From NCBI GenBank assembly GCA_001045525.1, contig LDWW01000017.1, forward strand, positions 1 to 64,000: a DNA stretch of 64,000 nucleotides, in the 5' to 3' direction. Below, piece after piece: positions 17,717-26,789 of the stretch. The position numbers were made by a program, and so were the translations under genes. Numbering within the stretch: the first letter of the stretch is position 1; the number at the start of each line of letters is the position of its first letter. The DNA is from Chitinispirillum alkaliphilum (GTDB lineage Bacteria > Fibrobacterota > Chitinivibrionia > Chitinivibrionales > Chitinispirillaceae). The notes under the pieces were generated by a model. The model searched no databases. It was not told where the DNA came from and saw only the letters and a program-made list of their open reading frames with translations.

Positions 17717-18574
17717 TTGGATGGTTTTCTCTGCATAGATAAACCTCTTGGTCCCTCCTCATTTGCAGTGACTTCTGAGGTAAGAAAAAAACTCGGCATA
17801 AAAAAGATTGGGCACGCAGGTACACTTGACCCCTATGCTTCCGGGCTTTTGGTTTTGGCCCTGGGAAAATACACCAGATTAATTCAGTATCTGCCCGCTG
17901 AGCCTAAAATCTACGTTTTCAGTGTTCTTTTTGGCTTCACCACCGACACACTGGATCTGGAGGGTAAAGTAAGCCAGAGCAAGGGGGCTATCCCCGGAGA
18001 AAAATCGCTCGAATTGGCTTTGGAAACATTCGCCGGAGAGCAGTTACAGGTCCCTCCGCTGTACAGTGCTGTCAAAGTAAATGGCACTCGTGCTTACAAA
18101 CTGGCAAGAAGTGGCTCTGAGGTCCAGCTTAAAGGTAGAAAAATCACCATCCACTCACTGCGGCTTATTGACTACAATCAATCCGGGGGAGAAGCCCAAC
18201 TGGAACTGGTATGTTCCGGCGGAACCTACGTGCGATCAGTTGCAAGGGATCTGGCGGAGAAGCTTGGTACCTTCGGAGTAGTTTCAAAACTTCGCAGAAC
18301 TGCAGCAGGCGTCTTTTCTGTTGACCACGCTGTTAAACCGGAAAATCTTTCGGCTGGAGAAAATTATATTATCTCTTCTGCCAAAGTGTTCAGAGATTTT
18401 TCGCACACTGTCACACAAGAGGAAAAAGAGATTCTTAAAACAGGCAGAAATATCGACTTACCCCATAACTCGATAAAAAAGGGCCATCTGTTTGCCTTCG
18501 ATCAATCGGGGAAACTGGTAGCGGTATTAAAGCCACAAAACGATCAGCTTCACCCTGAAAAAGTGTTTATTTAA
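17717..18574 (+). CDS. truB: tRNA pseudouridine-55 synthase TruB
   Basis: 285 residues. It starts DGFLCIDKPLGPSS and has the catalytic loop GHAGTLDPYASG with Asp38. It also has the substrate-contact segments PLYSAVKVNG, RAYKLARSG and GGTYVRSVARDL. The enzyme converts U55 in the T-loop of tRNA to pseudouridine. The start codon is TTG at 17717, two bases after the nrnA stop. The nearby ATG at 17721 is out of frame, and AAGGAG lies about 15 bases upstream. A C-terminal PUA-like segment is short. Confidence 0.96.
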   Translation: MDGFLCIDKPLGPSSFAVTSEVRKKLGIKKIGHAGTLDPYASGLLVLALGKYTRLIQYLPAEPKIYVFSVLFGFTTDTLDLEGKVSQSKGAIPGEKSLELALETFAGEQLQVPPLYSAVKVNGTRAYKLARSGSEVQLKGRKITIHSLRLIDYNQSGGEAQLELVCSGGTYVRSVARDLAEKLGTFGVVSKLRRTAAGVFSVDHAVKPENLSAGENYIISSAKVFRDFSHTVTQEEKEILKTGRNIDLPHNSIKKGHLFAFDQSGKLVAVLKPQNDQLHPEKVFI

Positions 18575-18578
18575 GTTT

Positions 18579-19556
18579 ATGGTACATTTAGGTATAAACG
18601 ATAAACTCCCTCCCGGTCAGAAAAGCATAGTCACCGTTGGCAATTTTGATGGTGTGCATAAGGGGCATGCAATTCTTATAGATGAAGTGGTTAAGCGGTG
18701 CAAAGCAGAGGATGCAAGGAGTGTAGTGGTCACTTTTAACCCTCACACCCGTAGCGTTGTGTACCCGGAATTATCCCAGATGCTTATTACCACACAGGAT
18801 GAGAAGGAGATTCTTATTGAATCTTTTGGAGTTGATTACCTTCTTGTGATCCCTTTCAACGAACAATTCAGTCGACTGCCGAGTGAGGATTTTGTCCGTA
18901 CAATACTTGCCGATAAACTGAATTGCAAGGGTTGGGTGATGGGAGAAGGGCACTCTGTGGGAAAAAACAGATGTGGGAAAAAGAATCTTTTGCCAGAGGT
19001 GGTGAGCAAATATCATATTAAAACGATTATCGCGAATCTATACACTCAGGAAGATATGGTTATTTCCTCCACCCAGATTCGCAAACTGATAATTGAAGGC
19101 CGGATCTCAGATGCTGTTGCTCTTCTGGGTCACCCTTATCTGATTCGTGTTCAACGTACGGTTGGCACAAAAGTTGGCACAAAATTAGGGTATCCGACAC
19201 TCAATTTCAGAAAACCGTCTTCGCAAAAAGTTATTCCACCCGCAGGAGTGTATGCGGCAGAACTGAATTTTTCAGGTTCGAAGATACAGGGGGCGCTTTA
19301 TTTTGGAAATTGCCCCACATTTCCCGATCGTGACACTCACTTTGAGTTTCACGCTTTTGATCTGGGAAATACCGAACCGATTAATGGTGAATGGTGCAAT
19401 ATCTGGCTGCACCGTTTTATCAGGAAAGACATTGTCTTTTCAAATGAAAGTGAATTAACAGTCCAGATTGCACAGGATATAAACGATATAAAAGAATATT
19501 TTTCACAGGAGACAATGAATGGTTTTAACCAAAGAGAGCAAGCAGGACATCATTAA
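18579..19556 (+). CDS. ribF: Bifunctional riboflavin kinase / FAD synthetase
   Basis: 325 residues. The N-terminal nucleotidyltransferase half contains VGNFDGVHKGH and a later STQIRKLI segment, and makes FAD from FMN. The C-terminal flavokinase half carries GTKVGTKLGYPTLNF and GVYAAEL, and phosphorylates riboflavin. Both activities supply flavin cofactors in the cytosol. The 3' end overlaps rpsO by 38 bases in another frame, which is longer than usual. There is no good ribosome site before the ATG, so translation may depend on coupling to truB. Confidence 0.95.
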   Translation: MVHLGINDKLPPGQKSIVTVGNFDGVHKGHAILIDEVVKRCKAEDARSVVVTFNPHTRSVVYPELSQMLITTQDEKEILIESFGVDYLLVIPFNEQFSRLPSEDFVRTILADKLNCKGWVMGEGHSVGKNRCGKKNLLPEVVSKYHIKTIIANLYTQEDMVISSTQIRKLIIEGRISDAVALLGHPYLIRVQRTVGTKVGTKLGYPTLNFRKPSSQKVIPPAGVYAAELNFSGSKIQGALYFGNCPTFPDRDTHFEFHAFDLGNTEPINGEWCNIWLHRFIRKDIVFSNESELTVQIAQDINDIKEYFSQETMNGFNQREQAGHH

Positions 19557-19788
19557 GGAATACGGAAGCAGTGAAAAGGATAGCGGCAACACTGATGTGC
19601 AGATCGCACTTCTCACAAAACGTATCGTACATCTTACAGAACACGTGAAAGCAAACCCAAAAGACAATCATACCCGTTACGGTCTTCTAAAGCTTGTCGG
19701 AAAGCGCCGTGCACTTCTTGATTATCTGATCGAAAACGATATTGAGAGATACAGAACACTGATCAAAAAACTTAATATCCGTAAATAA
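19519..19788 (+). CDS. rpsO: Ribosomal protein S15
   Basis: 89 residues, the standard S15 length, starting VLTKESKQDIIKEYG and containing SGNTDVQIALLTKRI, a THL-like LTEHVKANPKDNHTRYGLL stretch and LVGKRRALLDYL. S15 binds the central domain of 16S rRNA early in 30S assembly. The first 12 codons lie inside the end of ribF. The gene is followed by a strong hairpin and then pnp, the classical rpsO-pnp order. Confidence 0.98.
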   Translation: MVLTKESKQDIIKEYGSSEKDSGNTDVQIALLTKRIVHLTEHVKANPKDNHTRYGLLKLVGKRRALLDYLIENDIERYRTLIKKLNIRK

Positions 19789-19797
19789 ATCTATTTT

Positions 19798-19835
19798 CAA
19801 ACGGATGATCAAAAGGTCATCCGTTTGATCTTTAA
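19798..19835 (+). terminator. Terminator-like hairpin after rpsO
   Basis: CAAACGGATGA (19798-19808) and TCATCCGTTTG (19817-19827) form an 11-bp stem with an 8-base loop, followed by ATCTTTAAG. The U-rich tail is weak. It may terminate part of the transcripts or serve as the processing/RNase site known between rpsO and pnp in other bacteria. Confidence 0.65.
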
Positions 19836-19851
19836 GTTATTCATTCGCAAG

Positions 19852-19878
19852 TGGAGTATTCGGACACGCTCCATTTTT
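19852..19878 (+). terminator. Second hairpin with T-run before pnp
   Basis: TGGAG (19852-19856) pairs with CTCCA (19869-19873), directly followed by TTTTT. The stem is short and the loop is 12 bases, so this is a weak terminator candidate. It is 100 bases before the pnp start. Together with the preceding hairpin it makes the rpsO-pnp gap rich in RNA structure, as expected where PNPase expression is controlled post-transcriptionally. Confidence 0.4.
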
Positions 19879-19977
19879 AGTTTATATCTTCAAGAATACT
19901 GCCCGAAATGCACTCTTATTTTTATCCTGTGAAAATGATTAACAAAAAACATTATATACTATTTAAGGAGTAGCTTA

Positions 19978-22047
19978 ATGGCTTACACGAAAAAAGAGGC
20001 CGAAGTCAATGGCCTGAAAATCTCTCTTGAAACGGGTAAACTGGCAAAACTGGCAAACGGATCTGCCGTTATACGTGCTGGTGACACTATGGTTCTTGCT
20101 ACAGCCTGCCTTGGGGGGGAAACCTCTGCAGACTTCTTTCCCTTGTCTGTTGAGTATACCGCCAAAGCATACGCAGCGGGAAAATTTCCCGGTGGATTTA
20201 TCAAAAGAGAAGGACGTCCAAGTGAGAAAGAGATCCTCTCTGCACGTCTGGTTGACCGCCCAATAAGACCGCTTTTCCCAAAAAAATACAGAAATGAAGT
20301 TCAGGTGATATGTACAGTTCTCTCTGCTGATGAGATCTACGATGCAGATGTACTCGCTATCACTGCCGCATCAACCGCCCTTTGCCTCTCTGATATGCCA
20401 TTTCATGAACCGGTTGCCGGCGTAAGAGTTGGAATGGTTGATGGAAAACTGAAGGTGTTCCCTACCCTTGCAGAAACAGAAAGCGGCCAGCTTGATCTTG
20501 TGATTGCGGGAACAGAAAATTCAATCATGATGGTTGAAGGTGGTGCCACAGAGCTTCCGGAAGAAACATTTATTGAAGCAATACTTCTGGCTCATGAGCA
20601 GATCAAAAAACTTGTTGCACTTCAGAAAGAGATGATGAGTGCAGGGGCCAAACCCAAGATTGAGTACACACCTGTTGAGCCGAATCCGGAACTGGTAAGC
20701 AGCGTAGAAGCTCTTGTAAAGGATAAGATTCACGAAGCCAGTTCCAAAGGGATCAAGGGCGAGAGATCTTTGGCCATGAAAAACCTTCGTGATGAAGTAA
20801 TTGCAGCTCTTGCAGAAAAACACCCCGACTCAGAAGGCGAGATAGGTTCTGTCTTTTCAGAATTCGAACGCCAGGACATTAGAAAAACAATTCTTGAGTC
20901 AAAAACCCGTATCGGTGGCAGGGGCCTTGATGAGATCCGTAAAATCAGTTGTGAACTCGATCTCTTGCCAAGAGCACACGGCAGTGCTCTTTTCACCAGA
21001 GGTGAAACCCAGTCTCTGGCGGTTACTACACTGGGATCAAAAACCGATGTCCAACATGTAGACGCCATTCAGGGGACATATGACAAATCATATATGCTCC
21101 ATTACAACTTTCCTCCCTACTCTGTAGGTGAAGTAAAGAAATTTCTCTCCGTCAGTCGTCGTGAAGTGGGGCATGGGCATCTTGCAGAACGTTCCATTTC
21201 ACCGATATTACCCGATGAGAAAAGTTTTCCCTATACCATACGAATCGTCTCAGAAATACTGGAATCGAATGGTTCATCTTCAATGGCTTCAGTCTGCAGC
21301 TCATCATTGTCACTTATGGCATGCGGCGTTCCTATCAAATCACATGTCGCGGGTGTAGCAATGGGGCTTATAAAAGAGGGTGAGCAAACTGCTATTCTCA
21401 CCGATATTCTTGGAACTGAAGACCATGTAGGAGATATGGATTTCAAAGTTGCAGGAACAAAAGAGGGTATTACAGCAATTCAGATGGATATCAAAATTGC
21501 CGGTATCACTCCCGAACTTATGAGAGAAGCACTTTCAAAGGCAAAAGATGCAAGGACTAAAATTCTCGACATTATGGAAGAAGCTATTCCGGCCAGCCGC
21601 AAAGAGCTCTCAAACTTCGCACCACGTATCAGCAGCATTGTAATCGATAAAGAGAAGATACGTGAAGTTATCGGCCCAAGCGGAAAAGTGATCCGTGATA
21701 TTCAGGAAACCACCGGAACCACACTTTTCATAGAGGATGATGGTACGATTCAGATTGCCGCAGCAAATCGTGAACAGCGCGATGCAGCAGTGGAGAGAAT
21801 CAAGGGCATTGTGGCAGAGCCTGAACTGAATGCGATTTACGATGCTACAGTTAAAACCATCGTTGAGTTTGGTGCTTTCGTGGAATTTCTGCCTGGTAAA
21901 GATGGTCTGATTCATATTTCTGAGCTTGACAAAGCACGTGTGGAAAAAGTTGATGACATTCTCCAGGTCGGTGATAAGGTCAAAGTAAAACTGATTGGCT
22001 TTGACCGTTTCGGAAAAGTAAAACTCAGTCGCAAAGCATTACTGTAA
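19978..22047 (+). CDS. pnp: Polyribonucleotide nucleotidyltransferase (PNPase)
   Basis: 689 residues. There are two RNase PH-like domains, with FFPLSVEYTAKAYAAGKFPG in the first and GEVKKFLSVSRREVGHG plus the catalytic-site SIMASVCSSSLSLMACG-like stretch in the second. After an alpha-helical linker come a KH domain (REVIGPSGKVIRDIQ) and an S1 domain (FVEFLPGKDGLIHISEL). The enzyme degrades RNA 3' to 5' by phosphorolysis and adds tails. AAGGAG lies before the ATG. A strong terminator follows. Confidence 0.98.
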   Translation: MAYTKKEAEVNGLKISLETGKLAKLANGSAVIRAGDTMVLATACLGGETSADFFPLSVEYTAKAYAAGKFPGGFIKREGRPSEKEILSARLVDRPIRPLFPKKYRNEVQVICTVLSADEIYDADVLAITAASTALCLSDMPFHEPVAGVRVGMVDGKLKVFPTLAETESGQLDLVIAGTENSIMMVEGGATELPEETFIEAILLAHEQIKKLVALQKEMMSAGAKPKIEYTPVEPNPELVSSVEALVKDKIHEASSKGIKGERSLAMKNLRDEVIAALAEKHPDSEGEIGSVFSEFERQDIRKTILESKTRIGGRGLDEIRKISCELDLLPRAHGSALFTRGETQSLAVTTLGSKTDVQHVDAIQGTYDKSYMLHYNFPPYSVGEVKKFLSVSRREVGHGHLAERSISPILPDEKSFPYTIRIVSEILESNGSSSMASVCSSSLSLMACGVPIKSHVAGVAMGLIKEGEQTAILTDILGTEDHVGDMDFKVAGTKEGITAIQMDIKIAGITPELMREALSKAKDARTKILDIMEEAIPASRKELSNFAPRISSIVIDKEKIREVIGPSGKVIRDIQETTGTTLFIEDDGTIQIAAANREQRDAAVERIKGIVAEPELNAIYDATVKTIVEFGAFVEFLPGKDGLIHISELDKARVEKVDDILQVGDKVKVKLIGFDRFGKVKLSRKALL

Positions 22048-22055
22048 TTCCATTC

Positions 22056-22102
22056 AACACAGACAGCGCGCTTGCAACAGGAGCTGTCTGTGTTCTTCTT
22101 CT
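22056..22102 (+). terminator. Intrinsic terminator after pnp
   Basis: AACACAGACAGC (22056-22067) pairs perfectly with GCTGTCTGTGTT (22083-22094) over 12 bp, followed by CTTCTTCTT. It begins 8 bases after the pnp stop and should end most transcripts of the translation cluster. The following dut gene starts at 22123, so it depends on read-through or a promoter in this short gap. Confidence 0.75.
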
Positions 22103-22122
22103 TGTTAACTTCAGGTTTTACC

Positions 22123-22572
22123 ATGACCAACAACTACATTTCAGTTAAACGGCTCGATCATGCTGCCACACTTCCTCTACCCTGCCGTATGACCAAGGGG
22201 TCCAGTGGTTGTGATATCTCAGCAGCTATAAATGATGAAATCACTCTTGAACCCGGATCAAGGGCACTTATCCCTACTGGATTGTGTTTTAATATCCCGC
22301 AGGGGTATGAAATACAGGTTAGACCAAGAAGCGGACTGGCTTACAAATATGGAATAACTGTACTGAATGCTCCTGGAACAATCGATTCTGACTACAGAGG
22401 TGAAGTTAAAGTAATTCTTGCCAATTTAGGTGAAGCTCCGTTTGTAGTTCGAAGGGGTGACAGGATTGCCCAGCTTGTTGCTGCCAGAGTTATGGATATC
22501 GAATATGAAGAAGAGAGCTATATTCCCGAAACAACCAGAGGCAGTGGCGGCTTTGGACACACTGGTCTGTAG
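22123..22572 (+). CDS. dut: dUTP diphosphatase
   Basis: 149 residues of the trimeric dUTPase family. It hydrolyses dUTP to dUMP and pyrophosphate, keeping uracil out of DNA and feeding dTMP synthesis. Motifs appear in order: [42 protein letters not shown] and the C-terminal [10 protein letters not shown] arm that closes over the active site. A longer frame from 22072 would begin inside the pnp terminator, so the ATG at 22123 is chosen. Confidence 0.97.
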   Translation: MTNNYISVKRLDHAATLPLPCRMTKGSSGCDISAAINDEITLEPGSRALIPTGLCFNIPQGYEIQVRPRSGLAYKYGITVLNAPGTIDSDYRGEVKVILANLGEAPFVVRRGDRIAQLVAARVMDIEYEEESYIPETTRGSGGFGHTGL

Positions 22573-22605
22573 TAAACACTTACAATAGTATTTTACCTAA
22601 TTTAT

Positions 22606-24516
22606 ATGATAAGCTTTGAATCAATTTCAAAACAATTCGGTGAGTCAGTCCTCTTTGACGAAGTCTCTTTCTCATTCAACGAGTCCCACCGAACCGGCCT
22701 GATTGGCAGTAACGGTTCAGGCAAAACTACCATCTTAAGAATGTTAGCAGGAACGGAAAACCCCGACAGCGGGTCCATATCCATTCCACCCGGAATTTCT
22801 GTAGGCTATCTTCCCCAGGAGATAGAACTCTTTGAAGAACTGACTCCAATGGAAATTGTTCTTCAATCATTTAAACACCTCCTTGAGTTTGAACAGAGCT
22901 TAATTGAGGCTGCACAAGAAATCGAGGATGGTAACCAAAACGGATTACGAATGCTTGAAGAACTCCAAACGGAAATGGAGCAAAAAGATGGTTACGCCAT
23001 CAAGTCAAAAGCAGAAATGATTCTTACCGGGCTTGGATTTTCGGCAGAACAGCTGAATAAGAGAATAGAGACGCTCTCTGGAGGATATCGGATGCGAGCC
23101 GTTCTTGGACGTTTACTGCTTGAAAAACCAGATTACCTTTTACTCGATGAGCCCACAAACCACCTGGATTTCGACTCTCTGATATGGCTTGAGAATTTTC
23201 TCTCCAGATACCAGGGCGGTTTACTTGTCGTATCCCACGACAGGGATTTTCTTAACCGTATCACAACCCACACCGCAAGCATCACAAACCGCAAAATCAG
23301 GATTTACAAAGGTAATTACAGCACATACCTTAAACTCCGTGAAGAAGAGAATATTTCCGCTCAAAGCAGAATAAAAAATATCAAGTCAAAAATTGCACAG
23401 AATGAACGTTTTGTCGAACGTTTCAAAGCAAAGGCGACCAAAGCAACACAGGCTCAATCACGGGTAAAACAGATTGAGATGCTTAAATCTGAACTGCCGG
23501 AGGAAGAGAGTGAGGAGAAATCAATAAGATTTACCTTTTCGATACCAAAGGAATCTGGTTCAGTACCACTCAAGCTCAACAATATATCAACCGGGTATAA
23601 TGATCAAAAAATCATAGAAAACCTCTACCTTGAAATACGCCGCGGGGACAGAATAGCGATAATCGGCCCTAACGGAGCAGGCAAATCTACTCTTCTAAAG
23701 GTGTTAGCGGGAATACAACCAGTATGGCAAGGAGAGTTTGAGGTAGGGCACAATACCATAACCCGCTATTTCGGGCAGCATCAGCTTGAACAACTGGATC
23801 TCGAAAAGAGCGCTTTGGAAACCGTTGCCCAACACTCTGCATCAACGGAAAAAAACTATATTCGTGGAATTCTTGGATCGTTTTTATTTAGTGGCGACTC
23901 AGTTGAAAAGAAAGTTGGGGTTCTTTCCGGAGGAGAGAAATCGCGCCTGGTTCTTGCAACTATACTCGCCTCTCCGGGTAACACCCTGCTACTTGACGAA
24001 CCCACTAACCATCTTGATGTGCGTTCCATAGAGATGCTCTCCGATTCTATGGCGGACTACAAAGGCACCATTGCATTTGTCTCCCATGATGAATATTTCA
24101 TCTCTAAAGTAGCAAACAGAATTATTGAAGTCAGGCCTGGTCTGATCCGTGATTTCCCCGGCACCCTAAGTGATTACAGATATTATCTTGAAACCCTTTT
24201 TCAGGATAAGACACAAAAAGATGAAAACTCAGGCAACAGCCCCAAAAATTCTCAGAACAAAGAAAACAGAATAAAAACACGGGAAAACAGGAAAAAACTG
24301 TGTCGAAAGATTGAAAAATATGAAAAAGAAATAGAGGCACGGGAGAGTGAAATTGCAGATATCGAATTAATTCTCCATGATTCGGTGAATGCAACAAACT
24401 ATCAGCTTCTAAATGACAAAACAACAGAACTTAAATGTGTGAGATCAGAACTCGATGCTTTGATTCAAAAATGGGAAGAGTCCAATCTGGAATTAGAGAG
24501 TGTTTCAGAGGATTAA
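22606..24516 (+). CDS. ABC-F family ATPase
   Basis: 636 residues with two ABC domains and no membrane segments. Domain 1 has GSNGSGKTT, a signature LSGGYRMR and LLLDEPTNHLD. Domain 2 has GPNGAGKST, LSGGEKSRL and a second LLLDEPTNHLD, separated by the charged ABC-F linker (roughly 240-310). The C-terminus (540-636) is a Lys/Glu-rich coiled coil like that of Uup/YdiF. ABC-F proteins act on ribosomes, relieving stalling or protecting from antibiotics. The precise subgroup is uncertain. Confidence 0.93.
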   Translation: MISFESISKQFGESVLFDEVSFSFNESHRTGLIGSNGSGKTTILRMLAGTENPDSGSISIPPGISVGYLPQEIELFEELTPMEIVLQSFKHLLEFEQSLIEAAQEIEDGNQNGLRMLEELQTEMEQKDGYAIKSKAEMILTGLGFSAEQLNKRIETLSGGYRMRAVLGRLLLEKPDYLLLDEPTNHLDFDSLIWLENFLSRYQGGLLVVSHDRDFLNRITTHTASITNRKIRIYKGNYSTYLKLREEENISAQSRIKNIKSKIAQNERFVERFKAKATKATQAQSRVKQIEMLKSELPEEESEEKSIRFTFSIPKESGSVPLKLNNISTGYNDQKIIENLYLEIRRGDRIAIIGPNGAGKSTLLKVLAGIQPVWQGEFEVGHNTITRYFGQHQLEQLDLEKSALETVAQHSASTEKNYIRGILGSFLFSGDSVEKKVGVLSGGEKSRLVLATILASPGNTLLLDEPTNHLDVRSIEMLSDSMADYKGTIAFVSHDEYFISKVANRIIEVRPGLIRDFPGTLSDYRYYLETLFQDKTQKDENSGNSPKNSQNKENRIKTRENRKKLCRKIEKYEKEIEARESEIADIELILHDSVNATNYQLLNDKTTELKCVRSELDALIQKWEESNLELESVSED

Positions 24517-24599
24517 TTGTTTCATAATTGTTCATGATTGTACTGAAAATTATATTTTCCCTGATAAACCAGCCATACTAAATTTAGGTATAAAAATAC

Positions 24600-25475
24600 A
24601 TGCACCTTTCTTCTGCCCTATCTGCAGTTCTCGCACCTCTGATATGTGGTATAACTGCATCACTACTGTTTGGCAGAGAACAGGAGAAAGTTAAGGCTGG
24701 CCTGCTTTTCCACTCCGTTGTCCCAAGCCCCAGCCTCTCTATGTCCCAAATGTCTGCAGATAAGTTTCAGCAGTTTTTACACCTCTTAAAAGCAAACGGA
24801 AAAACCACAAATACACTTTCACAGCACTGCAAAAATCAGGATAATAATTCCATAGTCCTGAGTTTTGATGACGGTCTTGAAGATTTTTATACTTACGCAT
24901 ACCCCCTGCTCGAAAAAATGGGGTTCAAGGCAACACTGTTCCCAATCGCTGAATACGTTGGCAAAGAGGTAAACTGGGATGTATTTGGAACCAAAAAGCA
25001 CTGCTCAGAAAAAATGCTCAGAGAAATAAGTGATTCGGGACACGAAATAGGAAGTCACTCACTAACTCACGCTAATCTGCCCTGGTTGAATGATAAAGCT
25101 CTCTGCCATGAACTTCGCATATCCAAAAACATTTTAGAGAACATAACAGGTAAGGAAGTCAAAAGTATTTCATTCCCGTTTGGAAGCTGGAATGAAAGAG
25201 TATGGGAAGCGGCAAAACAAAACGGGTATAAATTCGGGACAATATACAGAAGACACAAATACGCCAGAGCAGACCTTCTGCCGGTTTTTGGAGTTTATCG
25301 CTTTGATTCTCCGGATGAAATTTATCAAAAAGCTTTTCCTGAGAACCGTTTTCCAATTCCCAGAATATCTGCAAAAATCATGTCCCACTTTTCAAAAGGT
25401 TCTCCCCTTTGGAAATTCAGAGAAAACTACACTGAACTAAAGTGTGAGAGATCAGGTTTTAGAAAAACTGTTTAG
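24600..25475 (+). CDS. Polysaccharide deacetylase (NodB-like, CE4)
   Basis: 291 residues. An N-terminal hydrophobic stretch may be a signal anchor. The NodB domain shows VLSFDDGLEDFY (metal-binding Asp pair), the HSLTHANL histidine motif and FPFGSWNERV. Family members remove N- or O-acetyl groups from chitooligosaccharides, peptidoglycan or exopolysaccharides using a Zn-like metal. A late FGVYRFDSPD segment fits the C-terminal half. The gene is downstream of the ABC-F gene and upstream of purC, with no clear operon partner. The substrate is not known. Confidence 0.85.
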   Translation: MHLSSALSAVLAPLICGITASLLFGREQEKVKAGLLFHSVVPSPSLSMSQMSADKFQQFLHLLKANGKTTNTLSQHCKNQDNNSIVLSFDDGLEDFYTYAYPLLEKMGFKATLFPIAEYVGKEVNWDVFGTKKHCSEKMLREISDSGHEIGSHSLTHANLPWLNDKALCHELRISKNILENITGKEVKSISFPFGSWNERVWEAAKQNGYKFGTIYRRHKYARADLLPVFGVYRFDSPDEIYQKAFPENRFPIPRISAKIMSHFSKGSPLWKFRENYTELKCERSGFRKTV

Positions 25476-25665
25476 TTGAATCCTGTTATGTTGGTGCTTT
25501 TTTGAAGTTTTCATGGTCACGACACACACTTACCACACTACAACCGGAGCAGATATTACATATTGAGCTCTACTTATTTTAAAAAGAGAAAGTAAATATC
25601 AGTAACTCTCATCGTTAAAAAACAATTATTTTTAGGTAAATAATTAAAATTGGAGTAAAAAGAGC

Positions 25666-26641
25666 GTGGTTAACAAATCTCTGGTAAAAAGGAATCTCAA
25701 AAAACTGTCTCAATGACACATCCTTTCTCAAACTCTCAGGCTACAGAAAAGGAAAAGTACGTGACTTTTTCGACATCGGGGACAAACTTGTTCTTATTAC
25801 CACAGATCGGCAAAGTGCTTTTGACCGGCTGCTGACATCTGTTCCGTTTAAAGGACAGGTACTTAATCAAATAAGTGCATTCTGGTTTGAAAAAACCAGA
25901 CATATCGCAGAAAATCATATCATTTCAATACCCGATCCAAATGTCACAATCGCCAAAAAGTGTAAAGTTTTTCCAATCGAATTTACTGTTCGTGGCTATC
26001 TCACCGGCTCTACATCTACCAGTATATGGACACTGTATCAAAGTGGAATACGTGAAATATGTGGAAATAAACTGCCCCAGGACATGGTAAAAAATCAAAA
26101 GCTTGAAAAACCGATTCTTACCCCTACCACGAAATCTGATATTCACGATGAGCCGATCTCTGCGACTGAAATTGTTAAAAGAGGCATTATTGACCAAACA
26201 ACCTGGGACAAGCTTGAAAAAATAGCGTTACAGCTTTTCAGTTTCGGATCTGACTTCGCATCGAATAGAGGTTTGATTCTGGTTGATACAAAATATGAGC
26301 TTGGAGTAAATGAGAATGGCGATATAATTATCGTTGATGAATTACACACACCCGATTCATCGAGGTACTGGATTAAAGATTCTTATGAAACACGTTTGGC
26401 ACAGAATCTCGAACCGGAAAATATCGACAAAGAATTTCTTCGCCTATGGTACAAAAACCACTGTGATCCATACAATGATGAAATTCTCCCTGAAGCAACA
26501 GAAGAACTCATCACTGAACTATCCGTTCGCTATATCAAACTTTACGAAATGATAACAGGGTCAACCTTTGATGCTCAGACAGATATACCAATAACGGACC
26601 GAATAAAAACCAACCTTTCTCAAGCTGGCGTTTTGAAATAA
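25666..26641 (+). pseudogene. purC: SAICAR synthetase with apparent +1-base frameshift near the 5' end
   Basis: Reading two frames together gives a nearly complete PurC. The GTG at 25666, with GGAG ten bases upstream, opens VVNKSLVKRNLK. The frame then stops at a TGA shortly after. From the A-run at 25699-25704 a second frame continues NCLNDTSFLKLSGYRKGKVRD and on without interruption to 26641. It includes TTDRQSAFD, EFTVRGYLTGS, SFGSDFASNRGL and VDELHTPDSSRYW, all PurC hallmarks. One A fewer in the A6 run would restore a single frame. PurC makes SAICAR from CAIR, aspartate and ATP in purine synthesis and is usually essential without purine supply. This is either a sequencing/assembly slip or a real mutation. 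The second frame alone has no usable start. Confidence 0.8.
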
Positions 26642-26789
26642 ACAGCAATTGCCAAATACACGGTTGATTTTTCCTGAAACCGGTAAGCTGATTTCAAGCA
26701 GATTCAAAAAAAAATCGGGAAGTGCCGATTTCTCAACACTCCCCGTTTCATCCCACCGAAATACTTGATCGGCAGAAGATCTGGTGTAT

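Noticed and set aside
25699-25704. Programmed -1 frameshifting in purC
   Set aside because: The sequence around the A-run could slip -1, but the PurC frame lies +1 from the starting frame, so a -1 event would not restore it.
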